Below are positions 6,796 to 12,846 of a DNA stretch of 12,846 bases, piece by piece. Every line of letters starts with the position of its first letter. Position 1 is the first letter of the stretch. The stretch covers positions 1-12,846 of the forward strand of contig CABSQC010000011.1 in assembly GCA_902479835.1 (NCBI GenBank). Direction: 5' to 3'. Below the pieces are notes generated by a model that searched no databases, had not been told where the DNA came from, and saw nothing but the letters and a program-made list of their open reading frames with translations. The stretch comes from an uncultured Streptococcus sp. GTDB taxonomy: Bacteria; Bacillota; Bacilli; Lactobacillales; Streptococcaceae. A program made the position numbers and the translations under genes.

Positions 6796-8522
6796 TAGGA
6801 ATCCTTTCTTTGAAAATCGAGTTCGTAGAGACCACGAAGAGCATTGCAGGCATAAATACGATCGGCGGTTTTTAAATCCTTCAGCGTCAAGAGTTTTTCT
6901 TCCACCTGCTGGGTCTCAAGAAGATGGCGCCGGTAGATGCCATCTAATAATGGGAGATGAGCTGGTGGGGTATAGAGCTTGCCTTTGATCTCTAGGATGA
7001 GATTGCCAATGGTCGTTTCTAACAAACTGCCATCAGGCAGATAGAAGATCTGCTCGTGATGTTTAGCTGCTAGATGATTTCTCAGGCTAGTCTTGAAATA
7101 GGTAAACGGAGTTGCTAGATCAAGCTTTTGTTCGGTCAATTGGGCCTGCAGATAGCTAGCTGGCAAGTCTGTTAGCTCGGTGATCGTCAGTTGGAAGCTT
7201 CCGTTTTTCTGCAAGGCAATGCGACAACGGTAGTCAAGGCTAGGATCTACATGAGCGAGCTCTTCTTGAAGGTCGTTCAGGAGTTTTGGTTCGTCAAAAG
7301 GGTAGGCAAAGTAGCGACTAGCCTCTCTCAAACGGGTCAGGTGTTGCTCCAGGAAAGACAGCTCTCCTTGATGGATGAGACCGGTCGTCAAAAGCTCAAA
7401 TCGAGGCTCTTGCCGGTAGAGGACAGCTGATTTTTGTTTGGTTTCCTGGTATTCGCCTTCCCATTTACTATCCCAAGTGATGCCACCACCAACGCCATAG
7501 ATAGCTTTGGTGCCTTGCTTTTGAAGGGTCCGGATGGCCACATTAAAAATCCGTTTCCCTCTTGGAAGAAGGATCCCAATCGTTCCACAGTAGACGCCAC
7601 GAGGAGCAATCTCTGTCTTTTGGATGATTTCCATAGTAGAAATCTTTGGTGCGCCTGTGATCGATCCACAAGGGAAGAGGGCTTGGAAGGATTGGACTAG
7701 ATCGACTTCGGGGCGCAAGTGGCTTTTAATGGTCGACGTCATCTGCCAAACGGTGGAGTATTGCTCGACTTGGCAGAGGCGGGTCACTTGCTCACTTCCA
7801 ATTTCCGAAATCCGATTCATGTCATTGCGCAGGAGATCCACAATCATCATGTTTTCCGCCCGATTTTTGGGATCTGCTTCTAGCCAGGCTGCCTCTTGAA
7901 GATCCGTTTGGTTGGTGAGACCACGACGAGTCGTTCCCTTCATAGGGCGCGTGGTCAGTAGTCGGTCGTCTTGCTCAAAAAAGAGCTCAGGACTAATGGA
8001 GAGGATGGCGACATCATCGTGCTGGATGAAGGCATTGTAATGGGCCTTCTGCTCGACCACTAGTCGGTTGTAGATGGCCAAAGGATCAGCCTCTAGCTCT
8101 TGAGAAAGCTGGACGGTGTAGTTGACTTGGTAGGTGTCTCCCTGGCGGATGTGGTGATGGATGGTCTTGATCGCTTCTTGGTAGGCAGGAGCCTCGACCT
8201 CTTCCTTCCAATTGGCTGGAAGGTCCACAGCCTCGTAGTCCTCTGGGAAAGGAAGGGTTTCGACCTCTTGGTGGATGGTGAAGTAGAGGAGATACTCTCC
8301 CATGAGAGGTGCTGGGTGGACGGCTAATTTTTTTTCAAAAGCAGGAGCGGCTTCATAGCTGATATAGCCAACGGCATAAAAACCAGCCTTCTGGTAAGTT
8401 TCCACTTCTTTAAGAAGTGCCTCTACTTGGTCGATGTCTCTGGTTTTTAATTCCTTTATGGGCTTGGTGAAAAGGTGTCTCAATCCAAGTTCTTTAAAAT
8501 CAATAATGGTTTGTTTATGCAT
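6795..8522 (-). CDS. pabB: Aminodeoxychorismate synthase I fused to aminodeoxychorismate lyase
   Basis: This 575-residue fusion carries both late steps of 4-aminobenzoate synthesis for folate. The N-terminal part (about 1-370) is a chorismate-binding PabB domain with PMKGT (K195, the PabB-type lysine), GSITGAPK (286-293), GGGITWDS (345-352) and EYQETKQK (358-365). The C-terminal part (about 375-572) is a PabC-like class IV aminotransferase-fold lyase, with the likely PLP lysine K477 in YFKTSLRNHL and LLETTIGNL (E502). The glutamine amidotransferase PabA is not in the window and must be encoded elsewhere. PabB-PabC fusions are known in streptococci. The ATG at 8522 lacks a clear Shine-Dalgarno sequence and lies only six bases from an extended -10, so the transcript may be leaderless. 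The family-like N-terminus MHKQTIIDFKELG supports this start. Confidence 0.95.
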   Translation of the reverse strand: MHKQTIIDFKELGLRHLFTKPIKELKTRDIDQVEALLKEVETYQKAGFYAVGYISYEAAPAFEKKLAVHPAPLMGEYLLYFTIHQEVETLPFPEDYEAVDLPANWKEEVEAPAYQEAIKTIHHHIRQGDTYQVNYTVQLSQELEADPLAIYNRLVVEQKAHYNAFIQHDDVAILSISPELFFEQDDRLLTTRPMKGTTRRGLTNQTDLQEAAWLEADPKNRAENMMIVDLLRNDMNRISEIGSEQVTRLCQVEQYSTVWQMTSTIKSHLRPEVDLVQSFQALFPCGSITGAPKISTMEIIQKTEIAPRGVYCGTIGILLPRGKRIFNVAIRTLQKQGTKAIYGVGGGITWDSKWEGEYQETKQKSAVLYRQEPRFELLTTGLIHQGELSFLEQHLTRLREASRYFAYPFDEPKLLNDLQEELAHVDPSLDYRCRIALQKNGSFQLTITELTDLPASYLQAQLTEQKLDLATPFTYFKTSLRNHLAAKHHEQIFYLPDGSLLETTIGNLILEIKGKLYTPPAHLPLLDGIYRRHLLETQQVEEKLLTLKDLKTADRIYACNALRGLYELDFQRKDS

Positions 8523-8528
8523 GCTTTG

Positions 8529-8537
8529 AGTATATCA
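8529..8537 (-). promoter_or_regulatory. Extended -10 promoter of pabBC, possibly leaderless
   Basis: On the minus strand TGATATACT is a full extended -10 (TG, one base, TATACT). The -35 position (TACCTT) is poor, as is common with extended -10 promoters. Six bases separate the -10 from the ATG, so RNA would start at or next to the start codon. Confidence 0.55.
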
Positions 8538-8577
8538 AAAATAGAGGGAAAAAGGTAGATCAGGTTCGAAAGATTCC

Positions 8578-8606
8578 TTGCCTAGGCCTCTCTTTCATGC
8601 TAAAAT
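8578..8606 (+). promoter_or_regulatory. Promoter of the acyltransferase gene
   Basis: TTGCCT (8578-8583) and TAAAAT (8601-8606) are 17 bp apart, and TG at 8598-8599 makes an extended -10. The start codon lies about 35 bases downstream of the -10. It is back to back with the pabBC promoter within 119 bp. Confidence 0.8.
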
Positions 8607-8641
8607 AACCATAGAATCTGCATTTTGCAAGGAGCAGGAAC

Positions 8642-9697
8642 ATGCAAAAGAACTCCCTCTACAATACTTCTAGTATTAGTCTCTTTCAATATCTCTTTGC
8701 GATTGCAGTGATTTTGGTGCATAGTGGTCGCTTAACATCCTATGAACCACTGCATTTTGGACTCAAGAGCATCCTTGGACGGCTAGCGGTGCCATTTTTT
8801 ATCATCTGTGCCAGTTTTTTCCTCAAGCAATCCCTAGGGAATTCTAAGAAAATGAAAGCCTATCTGGTCAAAATCGTTAAAACCTATGTATTTTGGAGTT
8901 GTATCTATCTTCCCTACGCTTGGATCTTTTTTTCTAGTCTCCAACTCCCTGTCTATCTCTTTCCTGCAGGAGTCTTGATTGCTCTGGTCTATCTGGGGAT
9001 GTGTTACCAACTCTGGTATATCCCAGCTTTTCTACTGGGCTTGTTTTTGGTCAATCAATTAGTCAAACGCTTGGGCATGGTTTGGGCAGGGGTGATCACC
9101 TTTCTTCTTTATTGCTGGGGCTTGATCGAGACCTATTCGGCTTATCTGGACACCACAAGTCTTCTCAAAGGTTACCAGCTCTACAGCAATTTATTTTTTA
9201 CAGCGCGAAATGGTCTCTTTTACACGCCCATTTTTATCTATATGGGTTACTATTTGTATGATCATTTTCATGCACAAGTTTTTAGCATTCACCGTTGGCA
9301 AAAGCTAGCTCTTGCCTTTGGTTTGCTCTGCCTCGAAGGCCTCATCATTTTTCAACATGAAGGAATCGATAAGAACTTTTTCTTTCTCCTTCCCTTTGTG
9401 ACCGTTTATTTTGTCAATGCCTGCCTGCGATCGTCCTTTTTGAAAAGCTATGATTTGCAGTATTTAAAACAGATGAGTATGGCCCTTTACTTTTCCCATC
9501 CGATCTTTATCGAGTTGGCACGCTATGGCTTTAGGACTCTCCCTCTTTCTTATCCCGATAGGGGCAAGCTGATTTTTGTGGTGGCCTTGTTTGGAAGCCA
9601 TCTCTTTGGAGTGGCCATGCTGTGGGTACGAGAGAGAAGGGAAAAACAAAAGATTCCTTCAAATGGTGAAGAGTTAGATGAAATAACCAACCAATAG
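8642..9697 (+). CDS. Membrane acyltransferase (acyltransferase family 3)
   Basis: The 351-residue polytopic protein has about ten hydrophobic helices. Family 3 acyltransferases (OafA/WecH type, also the membrane part of VanT) move acetyl or similar groups across the membrane onto cell-surface sugars or other acceptors. Visible family marks are the first-helix histidine in VILVHSGR (H27), VPFFIICASFFL after the first loop, LWYIPAFLLG (124-133) and the TARNGLFYTPIFIYMGYYL stretch (187-205). The C-terminus is a short charged cytoplasmic tail (RERREKQK and onward). AAGGAG lies 7 bases before the ATG. It is a single-gene unit with its own promoter and terminator, so the acceptor cannot be guessed from neighbours. 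Cell-wall polysaccharide or peptidoglycan modification is plausible. Confidence 0.88.
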   Translation: MQKNSLYNTSSISLFQYLFAIAVILVHSGRLTSYEPLHFGLKSILGRLAVPFFIICASFFLKQSLGNSKKMKAYLVKIVKTYVFWSCIYLPYAWIFFSSLQLPVYLFPAGVLIALVYLGMCYQLWYIPAFLLGLFLVNQLVKRLGMVWAGVITFLLYCWGLIETYSAYLDTTSLLKGYQLYSNLFFTARNGLFYTPIFIYMGYYLYDHFHAQVFSIHRWQKLALAFGLLCLEGLIIFQHEGIDKNFFFLLPFVTVYFVNACLRSSFLKSYDLQYLKQMSMALYFSHPIFIELARYGFRTLPLSYPDRGKLIFVVALFGSHLFGVAMLWVRERREKQKIPSNGEELDEITNQ

Positions 9698-9707
9698 CAG
9701 GGTGTAC

Positions 9708-9738
9708 AAACCTCAAACAGTTGTGTTTGAGGTTTTTT
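9708..9738 (+). terminator. Terminator of the acyltransferase gene
   Basis: AAACCTCAAAC (9708-9718) pairs perfectly with GTTTGAGGTTT (9725-9735), followed by a run of six Ts (9733-9738). It starts 10 bases after the stop codon. Confidence 0.9.
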
Positions 9739-9854
9739 GTATGGATAAATTAAGGGGGATAAGGATTGTTAGGCCTGCCCCACTTCATTTATAGATGTTT
9801 CATTTGATTGCCCTTGGATAGAAGGACGGGGAAATCATTACCAGATAGTGACTT
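9739..9854. other. Gene-free left part of the adhesin upstream region
   Basis: This is the left part of a 301-base gap (9698-9998). I see no gene here. A 17-codon frame from ATG 9741 has no ribosome site. The right part of the gap holds a palindrome and a promoter. Confidence 0.4.
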
Positions 9855-9891
9855 ATAATATAGACATTAGTGCAAACAATGTCTATATTAT
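9855..9891. repeat. 14-bp perfect palindrome upstream of the adhesin
   Basis: ATAATATAGACATT (9855-9868) and AATGTCTATATTAT (9878-9891) are perfect inverted repeats around a nine-base spacer (AGTGCAAAC). TATAAT at 9854-9859 overlaps the left arm. No T run follows, so it is not a standard terminator. It could be an operator for a dimeric regulator or an RNA hairpin. A second, AT-only inverted repeat (ATTAAATA 9890-9897, TATTTAAT 9903-9910) follows directly. Confidence 0.6.
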
Positions 9892-9921
9892 TAAATATTT
9901 ATTATTTAATTTGAAAAGCAA

Positions 9922-9950
9922 TAGATATTCTAAAAAATAATTGATAAAAT
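9922..9950 (+). promoter_or_regulatory. Promoter of the surface-protein gene
   Basis: TAGATA (9922-9927) lies 17 bp before TAAAAT (9945-9950), which has TG at 9942-9943 and so forms an extended -10. The leader would be about 42 bases. AT-rich DNA just upstream could act as an UP element. Confidence 0.6.
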
Positions 9951-9998
9951 TAAAGGGAGGGCCTTTTTGGAAGGTTAACAAAAGTAAGGAGATAAAAC

Positions 9999-12846
9999 AT
10001 GAAAAAGCTTAGTTTATTATGGAAAAACTTTTTGAACAAAGGTTTTGCCATTTTAACGATTCTCATGATGCTAGGCCAGATTGGTCAAGGGGCTGTAACT
10101 GCCTATGCCAACCAGCTAGCAGTTGGAGATAACGGGGCCTTGGATGTTACCCTCTTGTATGGGGATAAACAAGACCATCCAGGTGGCATGTCCTATTTTA
10201 CAGGGGATACCATGTCTGGCTATATCCAGATTACCCCTAAAAATTTGACAACCGACATTAACGATGTCGCGATTACTTTGAAAGTACCAGGCAAGTACCT
10301 CAGAGAAGTCAGCATTCCAGACTTTAATAGTGCCTCAGAGCATGATAAACCAACGGTAACAAAGGTTGGTGATGATTATCAAGTCACCCTTCACTTTAGC
10401 AATTACCAAAAATCAGAAGTGTTGACCTTGCCTTTTATCGGGAGGTTTACAATCGGGTATCCACCGACGAATTACTCGCTAGATATCACAGGAACATTGA
10501 ACATCAATGGGCAAGAAACAGCGCTCAATGATATCATTTGGAAGCCTAAGTACAACGATTATCGTTTCACCAAATACATCAATCAAAACTTGAACGAAGC
10601 CATGTCTAAGGACTATGCGGAAGCTATGCCAGGTGTTGTCAAAGGTGCAGATGGAAAGAACTATATTGAAACACCATCTTCTGTCCCATTTGCCTTCCAA
10701 TTGGACGGAATGCGTGGTCAATACGGTGGTCAATACCGTCAGTTAGAATCAGCAACGATCACTGATAAGTTACCAACCTATACAGATAAGAGTGGGAAGA
10801 CTCGTACAGCTGTTCTCGATACAGCCAAGTCTGAAGGCTGGGTAGACAATGGAGATGGTACCGTTACGAAGACTTTCAAGGCGGATGCAAACGACAATCC
10901 AGCAGCTTATCACCAAGAATTTATGACCAAAATCAAGGATACAAGTTACCTCTACTTGAAATTCCCTGATTTGGTCTTAGAAAAAGACCAAAGTCTCAAG
11001 GACGTTCTTAGTAAGGATTTGACCAATACTGGTAGCATCGTAGGAATTCCTGCCAACCGTGGAGAGGGCGAACCAGATATTACAGCGGAAGATTCCCTTA
11101 TTTTCCGTTTGACTTCACGTGACCTTGAAGGAGCCGGAAGCTTTGCCAAACGGGCTGATGGGGATGTTTATGATTCAACAGATTACAAGGCTGCTAATTA
11201 CAAGTGGATTCTAAAATTTCATAATAACACCCCTTCACCTCAGAAGAATTTTGTTTTTTACGATGAGACTGTGGACCCTCGCTTGAAGTTTACCAGGATC
11301 GATTATAGTCGCCTGATGGAAGGGAACTATGGGATTGGGAAACAAATCCATACCATTGTCAAACGAATCATCCTGACTATGGAAGATGGTAGTACGAAAG
11401 AAATTCAGTCAGAAGCAGATAAAGACGGGAACGGTCTAATTGATTTGACCAAGTATGGAACCGTTGTGGGCTGGCGGATGGAAATGAAGGATGATTTTGT
11501 CCTTCAATCTGGTCAGGGAATTACCCTCAATAGCTATACAAGCTTCAAGGATCCTGAAAAGACGCGTTACGATGAAACGGATGCGACCAAAAATGTCTAC
11601 AAGAATACAGGCCGTGTGACTTATAAAACACAGTCAAACGTTGCCAAAGATCAGTCAGCAGATTGGAGCTTTAAGCTGATTCCTATGAAGGAAAGCTTTG
11701 AAATTGCAAAAACGACTGATTACAATGATGTTCGCTATACTGATGGACAAAATATTCGTTTTGGTTTGATGGCAACCAAAGTAGTTTTAGATCCTGATAA
11801 GAATTATGGAGACCTACGGATTATTGATCTTTATGATCCGAATACCCTTAAAGTCGATTTTAAAGATTTTGAGAGAAACCTTGCCTCTAGTGAAAAAGGT
11901 ATGAAATTCCTTAAGAGCTACGAGGTTATTGAAAATTACCACAATTCAGGTCGAACCGCTATTGTGATGCATTTGGACCAAAAAGAGTTTATTAAAGCTT
12001 CTCTTATGGATCTTAATCGTGTGCGTTTACCGTTTATCGTGGCCGATTTAAAAGGAAAAGATGACGGTGGAACCTTCACCAATAAAGTATATGTGGCAGG
12101 AGACGGAATCCACGATCTTGAAAATGCCAACCCTGATCGGGTCACGGAAGATGTGTATGATCTGAACGGAAATGGTTCAACAACGGATAAAATCCCATAT
12201 GCTCAATCAAACTATACGATTGTTGCTGCTGAAGGAATCTATGCACGCAAATATATCGCTAAAAATGATGACCTTTCAGATGCTTCTACGGTTACACGTA
12301 CTTTCAAACCAGGTGAAACCTTTAACTACAAACTCACCATTAAAAATAATACGGATAAGGCAGTAGAAGATGGAGTCGTCTATGATGTCCTACCAAAAGT
12401 AAAAGACGTTAACACACTAGACGGATCTGGTCGGATGACAGAATACACGGTCAGTCTTCGTGGACCAGTGACAGCTCCAGAAGGATGGACGGTCTACTAT
12501 ACAACTGATACAAGCGTTACGACAGATACTATGGCGCAAGCCGCAGACAAGGATATCTGGACGACAACTGTGGCTGATTACAGTCAAGTGACAGGTATTA
12601 AATTAGTCGCAAATCAGGGTGTTTCTATCTCTGCGCGTGGCGAAGCCAGCTTTGGTGTCCCAGTTGTAAATCCAAGTGAATTGACTGATGAAGTCAAGGC
12701 TTTGATGCAAAAACGCACCAAAGATAATGAAGACAACGGTGGTCGTTCCGGTCTTGTTCAAGCTCATAACCAGTTTGGTTACAAGGCGAAAGGTCATGAA
12801 GGAAATCGTGAGTCTAATACCGTCACTGCACAAATCTTCTCGGCTG
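9999..12846 (+). CDS. Large secreted surface protein, adhesin-like (3' end outside window)
   Basis: The frame is open from ATG 9999 to the window end, giving at least 949 residues. AAGGAG lies 7 bases before the ATG. The N-terminus is a signal peptide: basic MKKLSLLWKNFLNKG, a hydrophobic core (FAILTILMMLGQIG) and a likely cleavage after A37 in TAYA. The rest is polar, Thr/Asp/Lys-rich, apparently cysteine-free and beta-strand-like, typical of stacked Ig-like domains in Gram-positive wall proteins. About 749-930 resembles a DUF11-type repeat (RKYIAKNDD, FNYKLTIKNNTDKA, VVYDVLPKV). Two Asp/Asn loops look like calcium sites: DKDGNGLID (474-482) and DLNGNGSTTD (721-730). A C-terminal LPXTG anchor is expected but lies beyond the edge. 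The ligand is unknown; host or interbacterial adhesion is an inference from architecture. Confidence 0.88.
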   Translation, partial: MKKLSLLWKNFLNKGFAILTILMMLGQIGQGAVTAYANQLAVGDNGALDVTLLYGDKQDHPGGMSYFTGDTMSGYIQITPKNLTTDINDVAITLKVPGKYLREVSIPDFNSASEHDKPTVTKVGDDYQVTLHFSNYQKSEVLTLPFIGRFTIGYPPTNYSLDITGTLNINGQETALNDIIWKPKYNDYRFTKYINQNLNEAMSKDYAEAMPGVVKGADGKNYIETPSSVPFAFQLDGMRGQYGGQYRQLESATITDKLPTYTDKSGKTRTAVLDTAKSEGWVDNGDGTVTKTFKADANDNPAAYHQEFMTKIKDTSYLYLKFPDLVLEKDQSLKDVLSKDLTNTGSIVGIPANRGEGEPDITAEDSLIFRLTSRDLEGAGSFAKRADGDVYDSTDYKAANYKWILKFHNNTPSPQKNFVFYDETVDPRLKFTRIDYSRLMEGNYGIGKQIHTIVKRIILTMEDGSTKEIQSEADKDGNGLIDLTKYGTVVGWRMEMKDDFVLQSGQGITLNSYTSFKDPEKTRYDETDATKNVYKNTGRVTYKTQSNVAKDQSADWSFKLIPMKESFEIAKTTDYNDVRYTDGQNIRFGLMATKVVLDPDKNYGDLRIIDLYDPNTLKVDFKDFERNLASSEKGMKFLKSYEVIENYHNSGRTAIVMHLDQKEFIKASLMDLNRVRLPFIVADLKGKDDGGTFTNKVYVAGDGIHDLENANPDRVTEDVYDLNGNGSTTDKIPYAQSNYTIVAAEGIYARKYIAKNDDLSDASTVTRTFKPGETFNYKLTIKNNTDKAVEDGVVYDVLPKVKDVNTLDGSGRMTEYTVSLRGPVTAPEGWTVYYTTDTSVTTDTMAQAADKDIWTTTVADYSQVTGIKLVANQGVSISARGEASFGVPVVNPSELTDEVKALMQKRTKDNEDNGGRSGLVQAHNQFGYKAKGHEGNRESNTVTAQIFSA
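10716..10739 (+). repeat. 12-bp tandem duplication inside the surface-protein gene
   Basis: GGTCAATACGGT (10716-10727) is followed directly by GGTCAATACCGT (10728-10739), with one base different. It encodes the repeated GQY in RGQYGGQYRQ, near residues 240-247. Confidence 0.6.

Noticed and set aside
6415..6988. Plus-strand reading frames opposite the hydrolase and the end of pabBC
   Set aside because: They are antisense to genes with complete catalytic motifs, lack ribosome sites and have low-complexity, non-protein-like composition.
9741..9794. A 17-codon reading frame just after the acyltransferase terminator
   Set aside because: It has no ribosome site, overlaps nothing conserved that I can see and is within chance expectation.
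9855..9891. The adhesin-upstream palindrome as a rho-independent terminator
   Set aside because: The stem is AT-rich with a nine-base loop and neither side has a T run; the acyltransferase already has a good terminator at 9708-9738.

Overview
The window looks like chromosomal DNA from an oral Streptococcus of the mitis/sanguinis type. This is an inference from the protein families, the AGGAG-type ribosome binding sites, the extended -10 promoters and the streptococcal-style fused aminodeoxychorismate synthase. I could not run a database search. There is no sign of a prophage, insertion sequence, CRISPR array, tRNA or rRNA.

Layout from left to right. (a) 1-1735: a terminator of an upstream gene, then a single-gene unit for a GH1 6-phospho-beta-glucosidase on the plus strand, closed by a bidirectional terminator. 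(b) 1736-2269, minus: a small membrane-anchored protein of unknown function with its own strong promoter. (c) 2473-4049, plus: a two-component system, an OmpR-type response regulator and a short histidine kinase with one membrane helix, overlapping by one base. (d) 4070-5785, minus and convergent with (c): an ABC ATPase and one ABC-2 type permease resembling the BcrAB/LanFEG peptide-antibiotic exporters, including a glutamate at the Q-loop position. (e) 5786-6144: an intergenic region with an AT-rich upstream zone, a terminator and a highly structured segment. (f) 6145-8522, minus: a pabB-pabC fusion followed by a translationally coupled alpha/beta hydrolase. (g) 8642-9697, plus: a membrane acyltransferase. 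(h) 9698-9998: a regulatory region with a long palindrome and a promoter. (i) 9999 to the window end, plus: the first 949 codons of a very large secreted surface protein (adhesin-like), cut by the window edge.

How the genes work together. The two-component system and ABC exporter look like one defence module against a membrane-active peptide antibiotic: the kinase has almost no extracytoplasmic part, and the exporter promoter has a poor -35 with an inverted repeat over it, as expected for an activator-dependent promoter. The pabBC unit supplies 4-aminobenzoate for folate. The glucosidase would act on beta-glucosides imported by a PTS encoded elsewhere.

The parts most worth a second look are the structured intergenic element at 6006-6126, the peptide-resistance module, the possible leaderless pabBC transcript, the palindrome before the adhesin and the adhesin itself.
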